Shown here piece after piece: positions 41,169 to 53,163 of a DNA stretch of 64,000 bases. The DNA lies in the NCBI GenBank assembly GCA_905221605.1, contig CAJNDS010000680.1, positions 435,204 through 499,203 of the forward strand. The letters run 5' to 3'. The stretch is from Symbiodinium natans. Taxonomy: Eukaryota; Sar; Dinophyceae; Suessiales; Symbiodiniaceae. The notes below the pieces were generated by a model. The model ran no database searches and was not told where the DNA came from. It worked only from the letters and a program-made list of their open reading frames with translations. Numbering within the stretch: the first letter of the stretch is position 1; every line of letters starts with the position of its first letter. The translations under genes were made by a program, and so were the position numbers.

Positions 41169-41668
41169 TTATATGTGATCTGATACCTAACACACGCTGC
41201 TGAGGCATCTGCGCAGCTCTCTCGAAAGGTATTGCAAAGGCGAGATGTCGACGTCATAGGCCAATCCCCCCGGCCTGGCCAGGAGCAGCAAAAACCACTA
41301 CAGCTGGCCGGCACGGTCTCTTGTGCAGTCGTCGCCTGTTCCAGATGCGGTCTGGTCTTTCGGGCTAGTGACCGTGAGGCAAACGCTTTGCAAAGCGCGA
41401 GATCACGCGAAACCCTAGGAACATTGCACTGCCCGCTGCTCAGCAAAGTGCTTTCACTTTTTGTCTTGAGATCTCGGACGGAAACGGAAAAGAAAGAAGC
41501 TGCCCAGGTATCACAAAAGACAACGCGCGCACAGGCGGCGCATTCTGACAGGGAACCCCAAAGCGGGGCCTTGCAGAGTGGTACCGAGTGCTGTCGTCCA
41601 GGGCTCTGAGAGCCTCAAGGCCAGGATTTTACGGGATCCCCATAACCACTTTGCAATTTATAACAATA

Positions 41669-41765
41669 ATGTATATATATATATATACATACAGATATAT
41701 ACATGCATATATATATATGTATATATGTAAATATGTATGTTTGTATATATATATGTATATAACAA
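41669..41765. repeat. TA/TATG microsatellite
   Basis: Mixed TATATA, TACATA and TATGTA runs. Confidence 0.85.
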
Positions 41766-41942
41766 ATCACATAAGAAATCATGATCATGAATGCAAGTAT
41801 TTAATAGTTATAAGCTCTTGGCAGTCCTTGGCACCGCACCAGGTCCCTGTCACCGCGAAGACGCACGGATGCCCACTGAATCAGAAAGGGCGACTGCAGC
41901 ACGGCAGCCTGGACTGAGGAGAACATCAGCAGACGGCAGATG

Positions 41943-41991
41943 TGGGTTTCGGGTTTAGGGTTTAGGGTTTAGGGTCTAGGGTCTAGGGTTA
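41943..41991 (+). repeat. Interstitial telomere-type tract (TTTAGGG)
   Basis: About seven units, the last ones TCTAGGG. Confidence 0.93.
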
Positions 41992-43019
41992 GTCGATTTA
42001 AGAAATTAAGCAGAGCGACCATCAGCATCAGCAGAGCAGAACAGGTTACATGTTATGGTAGCATGTTAGTTGTGGTGTAGAGTAGCTTTATAAGACAGAG
42101 TCGAAAATAGTGGCAGGCGCGATGAATTTGAGGCCTGAAGAAAACACACTTGGTAAGATGAAGTACATGTAGAACGTGTTGTAGCTCTATCGCCCATGTT
42201 CGCATTGAAGCAACTTCAGAACTACGAACTTGGAAGTTGCTAGTTTGGAAACGCGAATGCTTCGAGAAATGGGGCCCGCTAATTTTTGCATCTGCACTTT
42301 TTGGCTGCAGTAATCGACTGTGAGGTAGTTTAGACATGGTTCGGGCTTGTGCTTAGGCCTTGATTACTCTTAGCAAGAACATGCCTGACATAGAAAAGTG
42401 ACCCCATGCAGGACTGTAGTTTAGGCACTGGCAGTTGAGCTCACTTCCCAGGATGTGTAAGCAGCAGTTCAGTAATGCAATTTAGTAAGTTGATTCGGCA
42501 TGACTTCGTGGCTCGCCTTGGGCGACTAGACTCGACACTAGACACCTTGGGAGACAGCAGAAACGACATCGCATTGAGCTTGGGGGGTTTCGGGTTCCAG
42601 GTTCTTCTTCCAGGTTTCGGGTTCAGAGTTCGGTTTCGAGCATGTGATTAGAAACAGGACGTTCCCAACCCCCCCCCCCCCCACCCCAGCCCGAAAACAA
42701 CGGAGCAGAAGCAACATTTGGAGTAGAAGCAACTTTTCCCCTATGCGACATGCGACCGAGATGAATGACAGGTCGAGGATGGGAGCCGAACCCTGTGATC
42801 TCTGGAGCTTTTGGCACTTTTGACACGTGACGAAGATCATGCAACAACCCCTCCCCACGCTTCCAGCGAAAAGCGTTCCACTTCAGTGCTGCACAAGCTA
42901 ACCACGCTCCTCGACGCACTCGCGATCATCGCAGAGCGCTCCGGCGAACTTCAAGGCTTCGCCATTCCGCTTCAGACTGCGAGCAGGATGCACAAGCGCT
43001 ACAGAGCCTCTCTCTCTCC

Positions 43020-43082
43020 GCCTAAACCCTAAGCCCTAAGCCCTAAACCCTAAACCCTCAACCCTAAACCCTAAACCCTAAA
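43020..43082 (-). repeat. Interstitial telomere-type tract (CCCTAAA)
   Basis: About nine units with CCCTAAG and CCCTCAA variants. Confidence 0.93.
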
Positions 43083-43204
43083 TGGATTCTGCCGCACAAG
43101 CCAAGCCGCAGCTCCAGAACGAAGGCACGGTCTTCTTTGATAGCTGCCGGCATCTGGGCCTCGATGTCAGCCAAGCACTCCACTAAAACCACAGTACCCC
43201 AAGG

Positions 43205-43284
43205 GGGTTAAGGGTTTAGGGTTTAGGGTTTAGGGTTTCGGGTTTAGGGTTGAGGGCTTAGGGTTTAGGGTTTAGGGTTTTGGG
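43205..43284 (+). repeat. Telomere-type tract (TTTAGGG) flanked by a 12-bp direct repeat
   Basis: About 11 units. AGTACCCCAAGG lies directly on both sides (43,193-43,204 and 43,285-43,296), as if the array was inserted with a target duplication. Confidence 0.93.
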
Positions 43285-44117
43285 AGTACCCCAAGGTCAC
43301 AGCAGGACGGTCAGGCTCAGTTGTTAGAGCCAAGTTAGAGCCAAGCATCAAGTTCTAATGGATTGCCAGTAACCAGCGCTCGAAGCACGTCTTCATCTGT
43401 ACATAAGTCCTGGGTGACCACAAGTTGCATCATGCGAGCAAAGCTTCTGAAGCACTCGTGTGGCGTAGCGGCGTAGCATATTCCATCGAGGTGCTTGGGC
43501 AAGATCCCCGATGCGGGAGCAGCCGTTCTCAGCACCTCGCAACAGTACGTCCGGCTCCCTCTACACCACCGGCAACAGGAAGAGCAACCGCAACAACAGC
43601 AGCAGAAAGAACTAGGCACATCTGGAAGATTGCGGCAAAACAGCTTAGAATTCTCGCGTTCTGAGGACTGCACATGCTATGACGACCTCCTTATCAGAGC
43701 GCAGGGCTTCGCCAATCGTGCCTCACTTGCCCAACGACAACGAGCTGCAAGTTATTGCGGCGATATTGGGGCTGATTCATAAATGGCTGATGAGCATTGG
43801 AAAATTCGGGCCCTGACCAACAGACACGTTCTTCCCTGGTGATGTTGCAGCCGGGTGGCACAACCAGTTGGACCGGTGCCCTGCAGTCATGTTCCTGCAT
43901 GAACTCAGAATGAGAAGGAGGACAGGAACATTGCCTCATTTGCTTGGGGATTAGCTTGTCCGCTTCGGCGTGAGAGCTTGCCTTTAACCAATGAGTTGAG
44001 AAAAAAAACGATTTTTTAAACTCGCGGAACCCCAGAAGAACCCCCGGCTCGAAGCAGCTCACATGGTCCTGACTGCCAGGAGGACGACCTCACGGTCGGC
44101 CTGGACCAACAACTTGA

Positions 44118-44255
44118 AGCTATACTAAGCCATATTCAGCCACATTAAGCTATATTAAGCTATATTAAGCTATATTAAGCTATATTAAGCTATATTAAGC
44201 AATTAAGCTATATTAAGCTATACTAAGCTATATTCAGCTATATTGAGCTATATGA
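44118..44255. repeat. Decamer tandem repeat TATATTAAGC
   Basis: About 13 copies of TATATTAAGC with a few substitutions and one shortened unit (AATTAAGC). Confidence 0.92.
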
Positions 44256-44436
44256 CGTGCAATGCGAGTACTGTGAAGGTTGGGTGGCTGACCGTTATTC
44301 GGACATGGCGTGACTGGAGCTGAGAACTTGCTCCGCGGCGCCTGTAAAGCCGCCGGCGCATGTAGAAGGCATTCGCCTGCAAAAGCTGGTGGCAAAGCCA
44401 TACAAGGAAGGAGAAGGCAGGCTCGCATCATGAAAG

Positions 44437-44546
44437 AGGGGGGGGGGGCTTGGGGGGGAGGGGCCAGGGAGGGGGGAGGGAGGGGGGAGGGGGGGCCTGA
44501 GGAGGGGGGGAAAAAGAGCGGGGTAGAAGAGGGGGTAAGGGGGGAA
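44437..44546 (+). repeat. G-rich purine tract
   Basis: About 110 bases of G runs broken by A, GA or T; potential to form G-quadruplexes. Confidence 0.85.
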
Positions 44547-45130
44547 CACGCAAAAAATCAAGTCGCCAAGATCCTCATGCCTTGGTTCTGCAGAACCTTC
44601 ATCGTCAGCCTTTGCTGCTCAAGACATCGGAGCGACTTGCATCAACAGAATGCTTCCTCAGGCACCTGTCAGCCTCTGGTGGGAAGATAAGGACTCCAAC
44701 AAGCAAGCCGCACGGAACCCAAAACATGCGTGGCTTCAGGACAGCGACTCTCGATGGCTCTTCATTCCTGGCGAGAGATGCCGGTACATCCGGGTGCAGC
44801 GAGGGACTACGTCGGTCATGATCTCGCCTCGGGTCGCACATCTGCTGTGGTACACGCCTAAGACCTTGCAGATGGCCTTCCAGAACAAAATTAGCTGCCG
44901 GAATCCGGAACCAGCTGGCAATGTTTCACCCTTTGCAGGCTGAGCATCGGTCTTCCCAAAGTTCCAGGCCTATAAAGTCCACCAGTCGGATGTCGAGGGC
45001 CAAGGCTTTCATTGCAACCTCCCCTTAGTGCACGTCCAACTCCGAGCTGGCCACCATGCCAACGCAGGGCAGAGCAACATCTTGCAGAGAACAAACTGCG
45101 ATGCACAGCTCGAATCGTGAGGAAACTTTG

Positions 45131-45158
45131 AAACCTAAACCCTAAACCCTAAACCCTA
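45131..45158 (-). repeat. Short telomere-type tract (CCCTAAA)
   Basis: Four units. Confidence 0.85.
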
Positions 45159-47404
45159 TGCACTGCGGAGCGTCCTCACAGAATGCACGAAACAATCAGC
45201 ATCACCCTGCTCACCCTGCTCTGCAAGTTGTCTTGGTACGTGGGTCGCGGATCCCATGTTCACAATGACAACATGCCTTTCACCACCTCCAGCACACCGT
45301 CGCACGTGAACTTGCGCATAACGACTTGCACGCCGAGGAAAGACATGTCAGCAGGTAGAAGGATTAAAAAGTAAACAAAACTAAGCTGAGATGCTGTCTC
45401 CTCTAAGCTCGTCCGCGGCAAACTTGAAGGCCTGCAGTCACGACATGCAGTACAGCGTACCCGTTGCTTACTTGCCCACAGCTTGCATGGAAAGTTGCAG
45501 CTTGCATGGAAAGAATATGGCTTCCGGACACAGCTGCTGGAAGCCAACAAGCAGTAAACAATGAGCGGTTTGATTAGCTTGCCAGCAGCTGCTACTGGTA
45601 CTCTACTTTATTTTGCCAAACTCGCCTGCGCATTCTGCTCAATCGCGGCAAGAACCACATGGCGATCTGACTTGAGCTCCTGGGCGTAGTTTGGGGTGAA
45701 GCACTTAAGCCTCTGAGGCACGGCCCTTGACCTGATTCGATGCGGCATGTCCCCTACAACCGAGCACGTCCACACAAGTCCGGCCTCTGGGGCTTTCCGC
45801 AACCGCTTGTAGTCATTGCCTTCACAGGCTAAGCTGCAAGTTACTGCCTGTCTTCATGGCTACATGTCAAACTCAAGGCTACAGTCATTGGAGCAACTCG
45901 TTTGGGCGTACCCCGCATTCACTACCTCCCCTATCTCGCACGTACTGTACACACCACACGAACACAGCTCCCTCTTCGACAGCGGGGCAACGCAGTGGCT
46001 CTACGAATCCCTTTGACAGCCCGAGCCTGGCTTCAAAGATGAGCGTCGTGGTAAATACAGCTCCCAGCTTAGCCCGGCCTAGCCCAGCTTAGCCCTGTAC
46101 AAGTAGGCCGCAGCCAAGTTGCTTATCTCGTCCAGCCAGTAGTCCAGGTCATACGACTGGGCAAATAGCTCGGCAGATCTCGCTTCTGGGGTTTTTGGTG
46201 TCACAATGCACAAAGCTCTACAAAGGGCCGCTGCCTGTCTCACCAGCAATATCTCGACGGGCTCTGGGGCCTGCAGGCACCGGGCTGCGGACTGAACACC
46301 CCATCTCAAGGGACATCAGATGTGCCTCCTATTCTCCGAGTCATGTACATCTAAACGCACATAGATAGATACGCACACACCTGCGAAAGATGTGCACGAT
46401 TTGAGCAGATGAGTCCTCTGGTGTGAGGATGTCTTTCAGAAGATCCACGTTCCCTGCACCGCTGCGACAATCGTTGTCTGTCAGAAACCCTCCGGGCCGA
46501 ATCTCCTTTAAGCCAGGGACGGATTAGCTTGCTGCCGTACAAGAGCTTCATTTTGCCTCGGACATTGGGTGGCACGAGGGTGGTGTTTGCTCAAGTCCGA
46601 TTCAGTGACTAAGGGGTCCTCTGGCTGCTCTGTGCTTCCCGCGCTGTGTGCTCTGCATTTTCGCGTCTGCTGCTAGGGCGAATGCTGCTCTCAACTGAGA
46701 CACGTCTTCTCTGCGTGCTGGCCCAGGCAGTGCGTAGTGCATGCAAGCGGCTCTGAGGCGTTTTGGCCAGCTGGGCTATTTCAGCCTCTACAGCTGAAAT
46801 TATTGTTGAGGAAGCTGCGCTCGACTTGGGTAAATGCAAGGCATGCATCTAGCTCAACTAGCATTCTCGGCAGTTCAACCATGGCTTACACAAAGCTGAC
46901 TTGCCTTCAGGTCTCGACCGAACCAGTCCGGCTGGGAATGTACAGTGCATAGGTGGCCACCGAGTGTGCTCACTGAGATCTCCTCAAAGGTGCACAGCTC
47001 TGCATACTGCAGCAAACGAGTACAGCTGAGGTTGGCTGAGTCCAGAGCAAGCGCCATTTGCTTCGAGCAGCATATATGCTCTTGAGCACTCGAAGGCTGC
47101 GTGTGCCAGTGCATGGCAGGACGTTCGATTGAAACCACGTCCGCGGCAAGAAGATCATTATCCCGGTATGGAAACACCGTGACACAGCCACATCCCATCA
47201 TATTCTATTGCATTTTCTATGTTATCCCACTATCACCGAAGTATATGGGGGCATTTAAAAACAAGAGTATTTGTATAAAGACATTCCGTCTGGTGCAGTC
47301 TTCTTGCCTGTATCCTGGAGGCGGCTTGGGCTCAGGGGGTAGCGCTGCCTGGCGCCTGCGCCATGGTGTCCGCAGTGCTTCACGTGTGTATGGTAGCCCA
47401 CTAT

Positions 47405-47479
47405 AAGGGTTTAGGGTTTAGGGTTTAGGGCTTAGGGTGTAGGGTTTAGGGTTTAGGGCTTAGGGCTTAGGGTTTAGGG
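47405..47479 (+). repeat. Interstitial telomere-type tract (TTTAGGG)
   Basis: About 11 units with CTTAGGG and TGTAGGG variants. Confidence 0.93.
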
Positions 47480-47596
47480 CGCTTTCTTGGGGGTTGGCTG
47501 CTTTATCAAGGAAGAAAAGTGCAAAAGGGCACCACGGGGATACCAAGCCGTATCATGCTGAGTCATGGCACATGCAAAAGGATCTCAGGCACTCAA

Positions 47597-47656
47597 AACC
47601 CTAAACCCTAAACCCTAAACCCTAAACCCTAAACCCTAAACCCTAAACCCTAAACC
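47597..47656 (-). repeat. Interstitial telomere-type tract (CCCTAAA)
   Basis: Eight nearly perfect units, opposite to the tracts on either side. Confidence 0.95.
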
Positions 47657-47775
47657 GGACTGCAAGTACAGAACTTCGCACAAGTCGGTCAACATCGGCT
47701 CGAAACTCGGAATTCTCCGCCTCTGCTCCGCTAGTTCGGCCTGTCTGGCACGACTCTCACGAGAAGTCAGACAAG

Positions 47776-47900
47776 GGGTCTAGGGTTTAGGGTTTAGGGT
47801 TTAGGGGTTTAGGGTTTAGGGTTTAGGGGTTAGGGGTTAGGGGTTAGGGGTTAGGGGTTTAGGGTTTAGGGTTTAAGGTTTAGGGTTTAGGGTTCAGGGT
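47776..47900 (+). repeat. Interstitial telomere-type tract with a TTAGGGG block
   Basis: About 17 units. The middle is a run of five TTAGGGG units, not TTTAGGG. Confidence 0.93.
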
Positions 47901-48355
47901 ATCAAAGCCTTGCAAAGCGTGGCTTCCGCTGCCAAGGTTAGCTTCGCTAGGTTGCACATTCCGGCCTGTCTTCGTTTCAGGTACGCGGGAACCTGCACAA
48001 CCACAAAGAGCAAGAGCGTTCATGGCACTGACGGCTCTCACATATTCTAGCACCACTGCCGATCAAAACGCGCGACGGAGCTTCGGCCCCAAAGCCATGG
48101 CAAGTTGAGCCAAGTGCCACCATGTGATATTATCAATCTTCTTTTTGTCAGTGTTCTTACTATTGTGCTTATGTATCTTTCTATGTATCTATATGTACAC
48201 ATGTCAGACAATATGTTCTATCGAAAAGGTAGAATAAAGATGCGCGTCCCAAAAAAGGCTTCAAGCAGATGCCTTTCCAGCCCTGACGTTCTGCCGCAGC
48301 GGGGGAAGCTGCGTGACCTGCGCAGACCCCGAAGCTACCTCCAAAAAGTGGGCTG

Positions 48356-48454
48356 AGGGCTTAGGGCTTAGGGCTTAGGGCTTAGGGTTTAGGGTTTAGG
48401 GTTTAGGGTTTAGGGTTTAGGGTTTAGGGTTTAGGGTTTAGGGTTTAGGGTTTA
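48356..48454 (+). repeat. Interstitial telomere-type tract (TTTAGGG with CTTAGGG block)
   Basis: The first four units are CTTAGGG and the next ten TTTAGGG, so unit types are grouped rather than mixed. Confidence 0.95.
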
Positions 48455-48575
48455 GTGCAACCACCCCCCGGCGGTTTTCTCTGGCCTCTGGCTTTGGAGG
48501 CGCAACCTGCCCGGAAGCTGGATAGAAGGGGAACACCAAAAGGAACCTCCTAGTATGAAGAGAGCGACCCAAGGA

Positions 48576-48796
48576 GGGTTTAGGGTTTTAGGGTTTTAGG
48601 GTTTTAGGGTTTTAGGGTTTTAGGGTTTTAGGGTTTTAGGGTTTTAGGGTTTTAGGGTTTTAGGGTTTTAGGGTTTTAGGGTTTTGGGGTTTTAGGGTTT
48701 TAGGGTTTTAGGGCTTTAGGGTTTTTAAGGTTTTAGGGTTTTAGAGCTTTAGGGTTTAGGGTTGGAGGTTTAGGGTTTAGGGAGTTTAGGGTTGAG
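48576..48796 (+). repeat. 8-mer telomere-like array (TTTTAGGG)
   Basis: About 24 units, mostly the 8-mer TTTTAGGG, returning to 7-mer and degenerate units at the right end. Confidence 0.95.
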
Positions 48797-49280
48797 GAAT
48801 GGCGCCAAGCTCAACAAGCGTCAGGCCTTGCCCGTTCTTCCCGGACTTGCGGCGACTGGTGGAGCTGGGGTTGGCAATGGTGGCCTTGCAATTTCACATA
48901 GGGGCCTGAATAGTTAGAATAGCGTTATGGGGGGGGGGTTACCATCGTATATTTGTAAAGGAACCCAGAAGGGAACTTGAGAAGGGGCTACGAAAGCTAG
49001 TCACCGCAGGGGAGATGGGTATCGCTGCTCCAAGCTGCAGCTTCAGTCTCGAATGCATGTTTGAGCAGCTGTTAACAAGCACGATTGAGTCCATGTAGAG
49101 ACTCAACCGGTTAGTCAGGTAAGATCGAAGACCCCTAAACTCGAAATCTGAAGCCCTAAACTCCTTCAGCCCCCTTGCTTCCCCCGCTGGAACCCCGTGT
49201 CGCAAACGAAGTTTAGGTACAGGGACGCTCTGTTCAGTACGACCTCTGCAAAGTACCACAGACCTTCAGAGCATGGTGAC

Positions 49281-49500
49281 TGTGGGGGGCGGGGGAGGAC
49301 CTTGGGGTGGGGTGGGGGGGGACCTTGTGGGGGGGGGGGGGGGGGACCTGAAGGTGGTAGGGGGGGGGCCCCCCCCCCTACCTTATCCCACACGCAACCA
49401 CCTTAAAGGAGGGGGGGGGGGGGGCCGGCACCTTATCCTTCGAAAATGCTTCATGGTGAGGTGAGGGGGGGGGGGGCCCCCCCCCCCCCCCACCCCCACC
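49281..49500. repeat. G/C homopolymer region with palindromic G-C runs
   Basis: Long G runs, two of which pass directly into C runs: near 49,358-49,382 and 49,463-49,497. Could form hairpins or G-quadruplexes, and is prone to sequencing error. Confidence 0.85.
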
Positions 49501-50242
49501 TTAAGTCTTGGGTTTCGGACCTGTTAAGGTGTGGAACCCTTTTTTCCCTGGAAGCTTCTTAACAAGGTGAATACCAGTGCATGGGTAAACGACAACTCCC
49601 GCCAGCTCCACAGAGCTAGCTTTCGTGATATTATTAGCAATTCTTCCGACCCCTATACTAAACTCCTGAGCAGCCTTCACACGCAGCTCTGACTCATATG
49701 GAATTGCCGAGGAAGAATGTCGAAGTTGCATGTTGTTCTTGAAGGCTGAGCGGGGGACAGCGATGTCTTCTGCGAAGCTGGCGCCTTCGGCGCCTTATTC
49801 ATGTCGGGGGGAGGGATTCATCTCATGAGTTCGGAATGGTGTGAAATTTGGTTTGCATGGAAAATCTCCGGAATGTTGGGGAAGTTCTTGAAAAGTTGAC
49901 CATGAGTTTGGAATGGTTCGAAATTTGGTCTGTTTGGAACAAACCCCGCCCCCGAGTGCTGGATGGGCGCGATGGGAGACTTGATAAACGCCCTGGGTGC
50001 AACAGCATTGTACATCACACCGTCCCCAAGATTGGCTGGGAAAATCTCATGCAAAGAAGAGATCTTGCTCTAGAGAAGGACCCCCTTCTTAGGTAGACTT
50101 TTTTGGTACCCCGAGAAGGGGCACCGTAGTTGAGGGCAATCCCCCACGTTTGGGACCCGATCCTTCATTTTCACACTGACACTTTGAGGCCATGGGAGAC
50201 TGCTACTTGGTACGGATACTGGGTTGAAAGACCTTGGGGCAC

Positions 50243-50325
50243 CCAAAACCCTAAACCCTAAACCGTACAACCCTAAACCCTAAACCCGACAACCCGAAAC
50301 CCTAGACCATCCAACCCTATAACTA
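50243..50325 (-). repeat. Degenerate telomere-type tract (CCCTAAA)
   Basis: CCCTAAA units interrupted by CGTACAA and CCGACAA blocks. Confidence 0.8.
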
Positions 50326-50568
50326 AACCACTTTTGTTGCTGAGATTCCAAGTTTTTTCAGGGCGTCAGTGCCCCCGACCTAAAGAAACTGCCCGCTCCA
50401 GGAGGCTCTGGAAACACCAGCCTGGGTGGCCCTCGGGGGAAGAGAAGTTCTACCCGATATAACTCTTCAAAGGGTACATATACTTATCTACTTGTTCTGC
50501 CCAAAATGTGTATGTACATCTACAATGGAAAATAACCTAATATCACATATCGTAGTATATAATATATA

Positions 50569-50746
50569 TTATACATACATACATACATACATACATACAT
50601 ACATACATACATACATACATACATACATACATACATACATACATACATACATACATACATACATACAACATACATACATACATACATACATACATACATA
50701 CATACATACATACATACATACATACATACATACATACATACATACA

Positions 50747-50799
<53 letters not shown>

Positions 50800-50800
50800 C
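50569..50800. repeat. CATA microsatellite ending in TA run
   Basis: About 50 CATA units with one CAACATA interruption, then about 12 TA units. Long open frames here are artefacts. Confidence 0.95.
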
Positions 50801-51186
50801 AGTGTATATATGTATATACGGGGAGATCTAGTACAAAACACTGAAGTATGACATATCTACGGGGATATAACATGCCTAAGTCCCTCATGCCCAAGAACCA
50901 GCAGGATAAACATGGCGAAGAATTGCTTGAGGAACTTCAAGGGAAATCCTCTACTCGAAGTTCAAGCCCAAGGTCGGCACTGCACGCGCAGAATGCGCAG
51001 ATACCGGAATCTGCTCCGGCGCACGGTCCAGTGGATGGACTTTAGCCGGTTCCTGGGCCACGAAGTACTTGTAAGCAACGGCGCCACGAGGCGACAGGAC
51101 AGGGAAGCTCATGGGTAGGCCACCGTGCCTTCGCCCGCGCAAGCAAGATCTCCCTCAGATTTGGCATCGACTAAGGTCCTGCAGGG

Positions 51187-51289
51187 CCTAAACCCTAAAC
51201 CCTAAACCCTAAACCCTAAACCCTAAACCCTAAACCCTAAAACCCTAAACCCTAAACCCTAAAACCCTAAACCCTAAACCCTAAACCCT
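51187..51289 (-). repeat. Interstitial telomere-type tract (CCCTAAA)
   Basis: About 14 units with two CCCTAAAA. Outside it CCTGCAGG (left) and CCTGTAGG (right) form a weak 8-bp direct repeat. Confidence 0.95.
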
Positions 51290-51364
51290 GTAGGCTTCTG
51301 CAGCCTGGGCATGACACGCGGATGCCGGCATCGTCTTGGACGTGGGCTCTCTACTTTGTGCGTA

Positions 51365-51700
51365 GATATTGCCGATAAGATTGTTCGTAAAACTCATAAG
51401 AATCTTAAGAAAAACTCTTCATATCCTTCGTATTCAGAGATAAGAATCTTAAGAACCTTCTTCATATCCTTCGTATTCAGAATGTTCATTTATATTGCTA
51501 TAAGGAGTTACGCAGCATGGCTCGTCTGTTTTGACAGGTCCTTCCAAGCTGCGGCATGGGTGGGCACATGAGCGTGGGGGCGTCAAAGGCGCCATGGCAC
51601 ACGGAACGGGCTGAGATATTGTTAGTGCTATTGGTAAGAATATTAAGAGTTCTTTTCATATTCTTCGGAATCATAAGATTGTATAATCTTGCTAAAGAGC
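51365..51700. repeat. Related repeat units of unknown type
   Basis: AAGAATCTTAAGAA followed by CTTCATATCCTTCGTATTCA occurs twice (about 51,392-51,435 and 51,443-51,481). A diverged third copy lies near 51,638-51,673 with TTCATATTCTTCGGAATCA. Blocks one and three both begin GAGATATTG or TAGATATTG. Confidence 0.6.
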
Positions 51701-53060
51701 TATGTATGCGACTTGTCACAGAATGGCTTGGGTCCGCCAAGTCGTACACAGCTACGATGTATGCTTGAAACCAGGCTCACCAGATTCAGAGAATGCCAGA
51801 TGCTAGCCTCGTCTTTGCATTACACACATCTCCCCTGCGAGCCATCCAGAACAGGAAGAGGAGCTGCACAACAAAGCAGGGCGACACCAGTGCGACAGAG
51901 TCTACATGCCGTCGTTGCGAGCGTGGATGTCCATTTTGGGGGGGTCCCGGCGGGAATGAGTTGGTGAAAAGCAATGTTGTTGCACACTTCTGAGCATGGA
52001 CAGGCATTGGAGTTTATGTATTGCCAGTATTTCACCCATGAAGCTGGAATTCTGTGAGCAGCCCTCATACCAATGCCACCTAGAGTATGCTCAGTAAAAG
52101 ATCGACAGTGCTGCTCTGCCTTGCTCTGCACTCGGATCAGTATCCTTCCATTAGCATGCCTTTCCATGCCCTTCTTTGAAAGGCTCCGGGGCAGCTTGAA
52201 AGGGGATACCGCTTGCCAGGGAGCTTGCCAGAAAGAGTGTAAAAGAGCTTAGACACTGGCTTACACTTTCAGCGGCGATCATTCGGACCTTTTAGGCCGT
52301 CTGATACGTCGAGCTCAGCCATCCGCTCGTCCAGATGCAGCGCGCAATGAAATGGATTCGCGTCGGCCCCCCGCCGAGGGGCGGGCCGCTGCTGAAGCCC
52401 TCCTACCTCCGGAACTCAGGACGTGCGCGGCGCTGCACCGAGCGACATGTGACTTTGGTTTTCCTGGGTCTGTGATGTGTAGCACACTACGGCGCGCTAG
52501 AGCATGCACAATCAGGTACTGGAGCGCAGTTTGCTTACAAAGCACGGCCTGAGAAGGTGCGGGTGCTGAGTAGTGAAGGGGAGCTGAATAACAGAAATAC
52601 TGGCAAACATAGGTACAAAAATCGTGCTTCATGCGTTCACAATATCACTCACTCCTTCCATCTCATATTGCAGCAAAATTACCCTTTTCGTAGTGTTTGT
52701 AATTGTAATTTGCTTTGTGCCCGCGAGTGAACATAGCAATACTAATAGTGTGGTCCTAAGCGTCTTTTCATGGGACCGCTACTAAAATTATCACGAGTTT
52801 ACGATGTGGATTTTTCCGCGGCATAACAGAATTGTTAAGAGCCGAGGGTGGGTTCCTTGTCAAGAGAGCTCCTGTCACGTAGATGGCACGGTTTCTCTGT
52901 TGGGTTTTTAGTGGCTTGAAGACTCAGAGGTTCTTAGTTGCTTGGAAACAGAGGTTGGGTCTCAACGCGCGCACAGCAGTGCAAGCAACCATGAACTACC
53001 AGCATGACTCATGGGCATACGTATCCGTAACATGTATGTGGGTTACAAAAGATACATGTT

Positions 53061-53091
<31 letters not shown>

Positions 53092-53118
53092 ATATATACA
53101 CTATATATATATACATAG

Positions 53119-53163
<45 letters not shown>

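Larger units (their letters stand above)
41169..43019. other. Non-coding DNA, no gene seen
   Basis: Besides the microsatellite and telomere tract listed, only a C run (42,669-42,690) stands out. Confidence 0.45.
43297..47404. other. Mostly non-coding DNA with one weak exon-like frame
   Basis: A plus-strand frame at 44,650-44,943 has a protein-like composition (97 codons) but no recognised domain and no supported splice sites. A 17-bp direct repeat (GCAGCTTGCATGGAAAG-like) lies near 45,478-45,515. Confidence 0.35.

Noticed and set aside
40632-41183. Long open frames of Tyr/Ile/His/Thr repeats over the CATA array, and similar frames at 50,426-50,851 and 54,959-55,249
   Set aside because: They are translations of tetra- or trinucleotide microsatellites.
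44650-44943. 97-codon plus-strand frame with protein-like composition
   Set aside because: No recognised domain, no convincing splice sites and no neighbouring exons; kept only as a remark.
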